Origin: Deltaproteobacteria bacterium ADurb.Bin026
GTDB lineage: Bacteria > Desulfobacterota > Syntrophorhabdia > Syntrophorhabdales > Syntrophorhabdaceae
Direction: 5' to 3'
Assembly (NCBI GenBank): GCA_002071245.1
Contig: MWEV01000130.1
Span: 1 to 20,247, forward strand
DNA: 20,247 bases
Each line of letters starts with the position of its first letter. The stretch's first letter is position 1. The translations under genes were made by a program, and so were the position numbers. Under the pieces are notes generated by a model. It was not told the DNA's origin and made no database searches. It saw only the letters and a program-made list of their open reading frames with translations. Below are positions 16,904 through 20,247 of the stretch, one piece after another.

Positions 16904-19039
16904 TCAAGTACTCAAAATGGGAATTTCAATGATAAATCTCGAACCTTCAGGGAGGTTATCCTCAACATATATTCTCCCATGATGCTCAAGGACTATAGAA
17001 TGAACAATGGCAAGCCCGAGACCCATACCATCCTTTTCTTTTGTGAAATACGGATCGAATATCCTTTCTTTATCTTCATCTTCAATACCAACCCCATTGT
17101 CTTCTATTATGATCATGCCGATACCCTTATCGTTATCATATTTTGTGGCGATATTGATGATGCCTTCTTTGTTTTTTATTGCCTTTGCAGAATTGGTGAT
17201 GAGGTTTATCGCAGCCCTTTTTATGCCATCTTTATCCATGCGGAACATGGGCACGCGTGACCGTTCAAATCTGAAGGTGACATTTTGATATAGATTTTTA
17301 TAAATGGAAATCGTCTCCTCGAGGACATCATTTACATCTCCAAGGGACATAGACTGGGTGCTATGCGTTAATTTCGTTAGCTCATTCACAATACCTTTAA
17401 TATCATCAACCGATTTGATAATAATGGATGTTGTTTCGTCGAGGATTTCGTTATCATTATCCTTCACCCGGGAGAGTAGCCTGCGTCTTATCCTTTCTGC
17501 TGACAATACAATGGGGGTAAGCGGGTTTTTTATCTCGTGCGTCAATTTTTTTGCCACTTCTCTCCATGTTGCAAGCTTTTCAGCCCTGACGACATGCGTA
17601 ATATCATCAAACGTTATGATAAAACCCTCGGTCTTGCTCGCATCATCTTTTAGGACTGTAAGCGAGGCCCTTATATATTTAATGTCTTTCTGTAGATTGA
17701 GCCTCATATCCTTTGTAACACTTCCGCCGCCTGTTCCCATCGCCTCTTTCAGGAAAGTCTTTATATACCTTTTAAAATCACTACCCAACACCTCTTTCAT
17801 TGATGTGCCTGTCCAGTTTTTCTTTTCCAAACCGAGGATATTGTATGCCGCCTTATTCAAAAAAAGGATATCTCCCTTTTTGTCGGTCGATATAATCCCT
17901 GTAGTAACATTGTCGAGAATAATCTCCATATATCTTCTCTTCTCTTCTATCTCGTCCTTTGTCACTTTAAGCTCTCTTGCCATACTGTTGAATGCGCCTA
18001 CAAGGGTCCCTATTTCATCCTTCCCTCTGTCTTCGAGATTTACATCGAACTTCCCTTTCGCGATAATCGAAACGCCTTCTTTAACCCGTTCAATCGGGAC
18101 AGTAATCTCTGTAGCCATCTTTATTCCCATCCAGACACAAAAGAAAATCGTCAAAATTGTAATCAGGGAAAGCGGTATATAGAAGCTGTATTTTAAAATC
18201 TTTTTGAACGCCCTGGACTCCTTGAATTCTTTGTGAGTTGATGCAATCTCCTTTGTCTTTGAACTGCTCTGAATTTCCAGTTTATCACCCACAAGAAGTA
18301 TAGCCCGGAGGCTTCCATACTCATCATTAATTTTAGTGCCTGAGATAATTATCTCCCCGTCCTTTGTCGGTATAGTCTCTCTTATTGCACCGTCCTTTTT
18401 CAAAGCGGACTCTATTTTTGATGAAAGTTTTTTATCTATTTCTTTCGGTATATTACCTATTATCGTGTTACCATCAAGGTCGTGCATCGAATAAAACTCG
18501 TTTAGTCTGACATGCCTGTCGTAACGAAAAAAAGTCCTGAGCTCCTTTTCTTTATCGAGGAGTCTTTTGTTGACAATGTTTTCTGCAATCAAATTTCCAG
18601 TTTTTTCATACCTGTTAAAAAGATTTTCATAGTAAAAATTTGATAATATTAAAGCGCTATCTAACGTGTCTTCAATCTTCTGTCCAAACCATTTATCCAT
18701 GCTTACATGAAAAAAACCCGTCGCAATAATTGATAGGGTAAAGGAAGGTACAATAGAAATAATAAGCATTGTAACGGTCAACTTTGTTTTAAGACCTGAG
18801 CCCCATATCCCCCTTTTCTTTTCTATGTATGATTTAAAAAGTGTTCTCGTTACAAGAAAAATAAGAAGCAAAATCAGAAGTAGGTTGATATTCAATACAA
18901 TGACTATCAGCTTGTTTTCTTCAATGGGAAGAAACTTCTTAAAAAACGGCAACTGGGTTTCGAGATAAAATAAAAGCGCAAAAATAAGAACTATAAAACC
19001 TGCAAAAAACATCTCCTTTTTGTATTTCGTGAATGTCAT
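16904..19039 (-). CDS. NtrY-type sensor histidine kinase
   Basis: 711 aa. Order: three N-terminal membrane helices (about 10-26, 44-66, 86-110), an extracytoplasmic sensor region, a fourth helix (about 284-306), HAMP (about 307-358), PAS (about 370-485), then HisKA with phospho-acceptor His501 in WREVAKKLTHEIKNPLTPI, the hallmark of NtrY. The ATPase domain has its N box near 612-616, EDNGVGI and GMGLGLAI (671-678). NtrY normally pairs with regulator NtrX in nitrogen or redox control, but no response regulator is next to it. The start is ATG at 19039; an in-frame TTG two codons earlier is possible, and the ribosome binding site is poor for both. The pgeF stop is 16 bp upstream. Confidence 0.9.
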   Translation of the reverse strand: MTFTKYKKEMFFAGFIVLIFALLFYLETQLPFFKKFLPIEENKLIVIVLNINLLLILLLIFLVTRTLFKSYIEKKRGIWGSGLKTKLTVTMLIISIVPSFTLSIIATGFFHVSMDKWFGQKIEDTLDSALILSNFYYENLFNRYEKTGNLIAENIVNKRLLDKEKELRTFFRYDRHVRLNEFYSMHDLDGNTIIGNIPKEIDKKLSSKIESALKKDGAIRETIPTKDGEIIISGTKINDEYGSLRAILLVGDKLEIQSSSKTKEIASTHKEFKESRAFKKILKYSFYIPLSLITILTIFFCVWMGIKMATEITVPIERVKEGVSIIAKGKFDVNLEDRGKDEIGTLVGAFNSMARELKVTKDEIEEKRRYMEIILDNVTTGIISTDKKGDILFLNKAAYNILGLEKKNWTGTSMKEVLGSDFKRYIKTFLKEAMGTGGGSVTKDMRLNLQKDIKYIRASLTVLKDDASKTEGFIITFDDITHVVRAEKLATWREVAKKLTHEIKNPLTPIVLSAERIRRRLLSRVKDNDNEILDETTSIIIKSVDDIKGIVNELTKLTHSTQSMSLGDVNDVLEETISIYKNLYQNVTFRFERSRVPMFRMDKDGIKRAAINLITNSAKAIKNKEGIINIATKYDNDKGIGMIIIEDNGVGIEDEDKERIFDPYFTKEKDGMGLGLAIVHSIVLEHHGRIYVEDNLPEGSRFIIEIPILST

Positions 19040-19055
19040 AATCAATTATACTTTA

Positions 19056-19778
19056 TCACATCAAAGAAACAAAGTTTATCTGTCTTTTCTCTTTTTCCCC
19101 ACCACGGTAAGAGTGAAAACCCATTGTACTGCATAGTGTACAGATGTTTATATCGAATATGTTTTCTATACCTTCACCCTTTAATATCTCTATATTTGCC
19201 TGCCTGATGTCGAGAAACACGGAATTATTTTTATATTTGAAGATCCTACCTGAAAAACCAGCTTCCATAAAAACATTACACAGATCTTCCTTTACCTCAT
19301 AGCAGCATGAACCTATCGATGGGCCCAGAATAGCCAACATTCTATCCCTTCTAACCCCAAGATGCGCCATCTTTCTTATCGCATTTGCAACAATCTTTTT
19401 AGCCGTCCCTCTCCAGCCGGCATGAACGATTGACGCTATAGGATAATCTGGTTCGCAAACAACAACAGGCAGACAGTCTGCAGTTTTCACAATACCTGCA
19501 ACGTTCTTCTCGAGAAGGATAAAACCATCTCCTGATGTCGGCCTAAAGCCATCTTTTATTATGTGTACTTCATCTCTGTGCTCTTGCCTCATAATAACGA
19601 GGTCGTTTAGTTTAAAAGTGTTTAAAAATCTAAACCTTTCTTCCCCCTGAAGCATATGAGATGGTGATTTTTCAGTAAAAAAAGCATGCCTTATGCCTCT
19701 ATGCGCAAGCTCCGGGATATAGTAGTATAACCAACCACCAACACATTTTAGTTGCTCATGTTTAATTTTAGGTTCCGT
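19056..19778 (-). CDS. pgeF: Peptidoglycan editing factor PgeF (laccase-domain/YfiH family), possible ACG start
   Basis: Cytoplasmic enzyme of the multicopper-polyphenol-oxidoreductase fold that removes wrongly built peptidoglycan precursors. From ACG at 19778 it is 240 aa, normal for the family. Metal/catalytic residues are His67 (RQEHRDEV), Cys102 (TADC) and His119 (VHAGWRG), spaced nearly as in E. coli YfiH; GDGFILLEKNVAGIVKTADC and LGPSIGSCCYEV are further matches. The first ATG in frame (19655) would remove 41 residues including the family motif GIRHAFFTE, so it is not the natural start. No ATG, GTG or TTG lies in frame upstream. ACG sits 6 nt after a perfect GGAGGT, so it is a rare start or a mutated ATG. 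The upstream partner is rluD, a classic neighbour. Confidence 0.88.
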   Translation of the reverse strand, partial: TEPKIKHEQLKCVGGWLYYYIPELAHRGIRHAFFTEKSPSHMLQGEERFRFLNTFKLNDLVIMRQEHRDEVHIIKDGFRPTSGDGFILLEKNVAGIVKTADCLPVVVCEPDYPIASIVHAGWRGTAKKIVANAIRKMAHLGVRRDRMLAILGPSIGSCCYEVKEDLCNVFMEAGFSGRIFKYKNNSVFLDIRQANIEILKGEGIENIFDINICTLCSTMGFHSYRGGEKEKRQINFVSLM

Positions 19779-19784
19779 TTTTTG

Positions 19785-19790
19785 ACCTCC
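19785..19790 (-). promoter_or_regulatory. Ribosome binding site deciding the pgeF start
   Basis: A perfect GGAGGT on the minus strand, 6 nt before the in-frame ACG codon at 19776-19778. No ATG, GTG or TTG occurs at a workable distance in any frame that continues into pgeF. It is the main evidence that translation once started, or still starts, at that codon. Confidence 0.55.
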
Positions 19791-19803
19791 ATACGTAGAA
19801 TAG

Positions 19804-19839
19804 TTTCTCTGGTTTCTCTGGTTTATTTGGTTTATCTGG
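19804..19839. repeat. Nonamer tandem repeat, four units
   Basis: Four 9-bp units: TTTCTCTGG twice, TTTATTTGG, TTTATCTGG. It is the leftmost of the short arrays between pgeF and the rluD-type gene. Confidence 0.85.
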
Positions 19840-19896
19840 TTGTGAAATCCTTAGCCCCTTCGCTTTTATGTTTTGAAAAAAATACCAAGCAAACCA

Positions 19897-19928
19897 CTTG
19901 AACCCTTGAATCCTCGAATCCTTGAACC
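19897..19928. repeat. Octamer tandem repeat, four units
   Basis: Four 8-bp units CTTGAACC, CTTGAATC, CTCGAATC, CTTGAACC, with a partial fifth (CTTCGCTT). Read on the other strand this is a GGNTTCAAG-type array. Confidence 0.85.
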
Positions 19929-19936
19929 CTTCGCTT

Positions 19937-19966
19937 TTCCAACCTTCCAACCCTCTGCCCTCTGTC
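19937..19966. repeat. Two octamers followed by two heptamers
   Basis: TTCCAACC twice (19937-19952), then CTCTGCC and CTCTGTC (19953-19966). These are short runs that switch period without a gap. Confidence 0.6.
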
Positions 19967-20018
19967 TCCTAAATCAGAATTCAGAAGTCAGAAGTCAGAA
20001 TTTTGTCTCCTTCTCTTC
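19962..20018. repeat. Direct-repeat block, left copy (57 bp)
   Basis: Identical to 20079-20142 except for one missing 7-bp unit. It contains four heptads of the form TCAGAAT/TCAGAAG at 19974-20001, followed by TTTTGTCTCCTTCTCTTC. Confidence 0.85.
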
Positions 20019-20021
20019 TCC

Positions 20022-20066
20022 CTATGAATAACTATGAATTACTATGGATTACTATGAATTACTATC
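20022..20066. repeat. Decamer tandem repeat, about four and a half units
   Basis: 10-bp units CTATGAATAA, CTATGAATTA, CTATGGATTA, CTATGAATTA and a partial CTATC. It lies between the two copies of the larger direct repeat. Confidence 0.85.
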
Positions 20067-20078
20067 ATCTCCTGTCCC

Positions 20079-20142
20079 CTGTCTCCTAAATCAGAATTCA
20101 GAAGTCAGAAGTCAGAATTCAGAATTTTGTCTCCTTCTCTTC
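20079..20142. repeat. Direct-repeat block, right copy (64 bp)
   Basis: Same sequence as 19962-20018 but with five heptads (20091-20125) instead of four. Its right half encodes the last residues of the RluD-type protein on the minus strand and contributes that gene's TGA stop. Confidence 0.85.
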
Positions 20143-20247
20143 CCTCTTTTTACTTTTGATAAATTCCTCAATATCATCCGGCACTGGCGCCTCTATAAAA
20201 ATAGGTGCGTTGTTGACAGGATGGATGAACTCTATCCTGTAGGCATG
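20119..20247 (-). CDS. rluD: RluA/RluD-family 23S rRNA pseudouridine synthase, 3' end only
   Basis: The frame is open from the right window edge to a TGA at 20119-20121, giving 42 residues. HAYRIEFIHPVNNAPIFIEA followed by PVPDDIEEFI matches the C-terminal end of RluD-type synthases, which convert uridines of helix 69 of 23S rRNA to pseudouridine. The catalytic part lies outside the window. Adjacency to pgeF supports rluD rather than another RluA paralogue. The final residues, a charged KSKKREEKETKF tail, run into the repeat tract and the stop codon itself is part of a TTCTGA heptad. Confidence 0.8.
   Translation of the reverse strand, partial: HAYRIEFIHPVNNAPIFIEAPVPDDIEEFIKSKKREEKETKF

Noticed and set aside
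17304..18182. Plus-strand open frame of 292 codons opposite the histidine kinase
   Set aside because: It lies entirely antisense to the HAMP, PAS and HisKA regions of the kinase; Ser/Ile/Leu-rich composition is what the reverse complement of that coding sequence gives.
19870..19902. CAAG-loop-CTTG followed by a T-run on the minus strand, as a possible rluD terminator
   Set aside because: The stem is only 4 bp and overlaps the octamer repeats; not enough to call an intrinsic terminator.
19768..19950. A 60-codon open frame on the minus strand beginning MEGWKSEGF
   Set aside because: It is made from the octamer and nonamer repeats (GFKDSRIQGFK, KPNKPEKPEK), has no family resemblance and ends just before pgeF. 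It is a repeat-derived chance frame.
19797..20142. CRISPR array
   Set aside because: Units are 7-10 bp and contiguous, with no 20-40 bp repeats separated by unique spacers and no cas genes.

Overview
The window is a 20 kb stretch of bacterial chromosome with every supported gene on the minus strand, so transcription runs from the right edge to the left. The genes are housekeeping or conserved. There is no phage, insertion sequence, CRISPR array, rRNA or complete tRNA. The organism is Gram-negative: it has a LapA/LapB-type lipopolysaccharide-control protein and a large AsmA-type envelope protein. Base composition is fairly AT-rich. The gene order rplU-rpmA-obg-proB-proA-nadD-rsfS followed by a phosphoglycerate mutase, the NtrY-type kinase and the mixed short tandem repeats suggest an anaerobic lineage of the former Deltaproteobacteria or a neighbour such as Nitrospirota. 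This placement is inference, and no species is claimed.

Right block (about 20247 down to 13620): the 3' end of an RluD-type pseudouridine synthase, then about 340 bp of short tandem repeats, then pgeF, an NtrY-type histidine kinase, a ParB-N-domain protein, an SPL-family radical SAM protein, an SDR oxidoreductase and a DUF4013 membrane protein. From pgeF to DUF4013 the genes are overlapping or closely spaced and probably co-transcribed.

Central block (13574 down to 8519): a good sigma70-type promoter precedes rplU-rpmA-obg, followed by proB-proA (proline synthesis), nadD (NAD synthesis) and rsfS (ribosome silencing). Most junctions are ATGA or slightly larger overlaps.

Left block (8538 down to 907): the same run continues with a DksA/TraR zinc-finger protein, a LapA+LapB-like fusion with TPRs and a zinc ribbon, an archaeal-type cofactor-independent phosphoglycerate mutase, a ComF phosphoribosyltransferase, a 1021-aa AsmA-like protein and a Rossmann/DUF2520 protein. 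A sirtuin (CobB type) at the far left probably has its own promoter, which overlaps a perfect 17-bp palindrome.

The most notable points are: (1) the repeat tract between rluD and pgeF, which mixes period-7, -8, -9 and -10 repeats, carries a duplicated block of about 60 bp differing by one heptad, and supplies the rluD stop codon; (2) pgeF, whose intact frame extends 41 codons upstream of its first ATG to an ACG codon sitting 6 nt after a perfect GGAGGT; (3) the ParB-like/radical-SAM gene pair; (4) the LapA-LapB fusion; (5) a possible repeat-derived N-terminal extension on the DUF2520 gene. I found no clearly new defence or mobile system.
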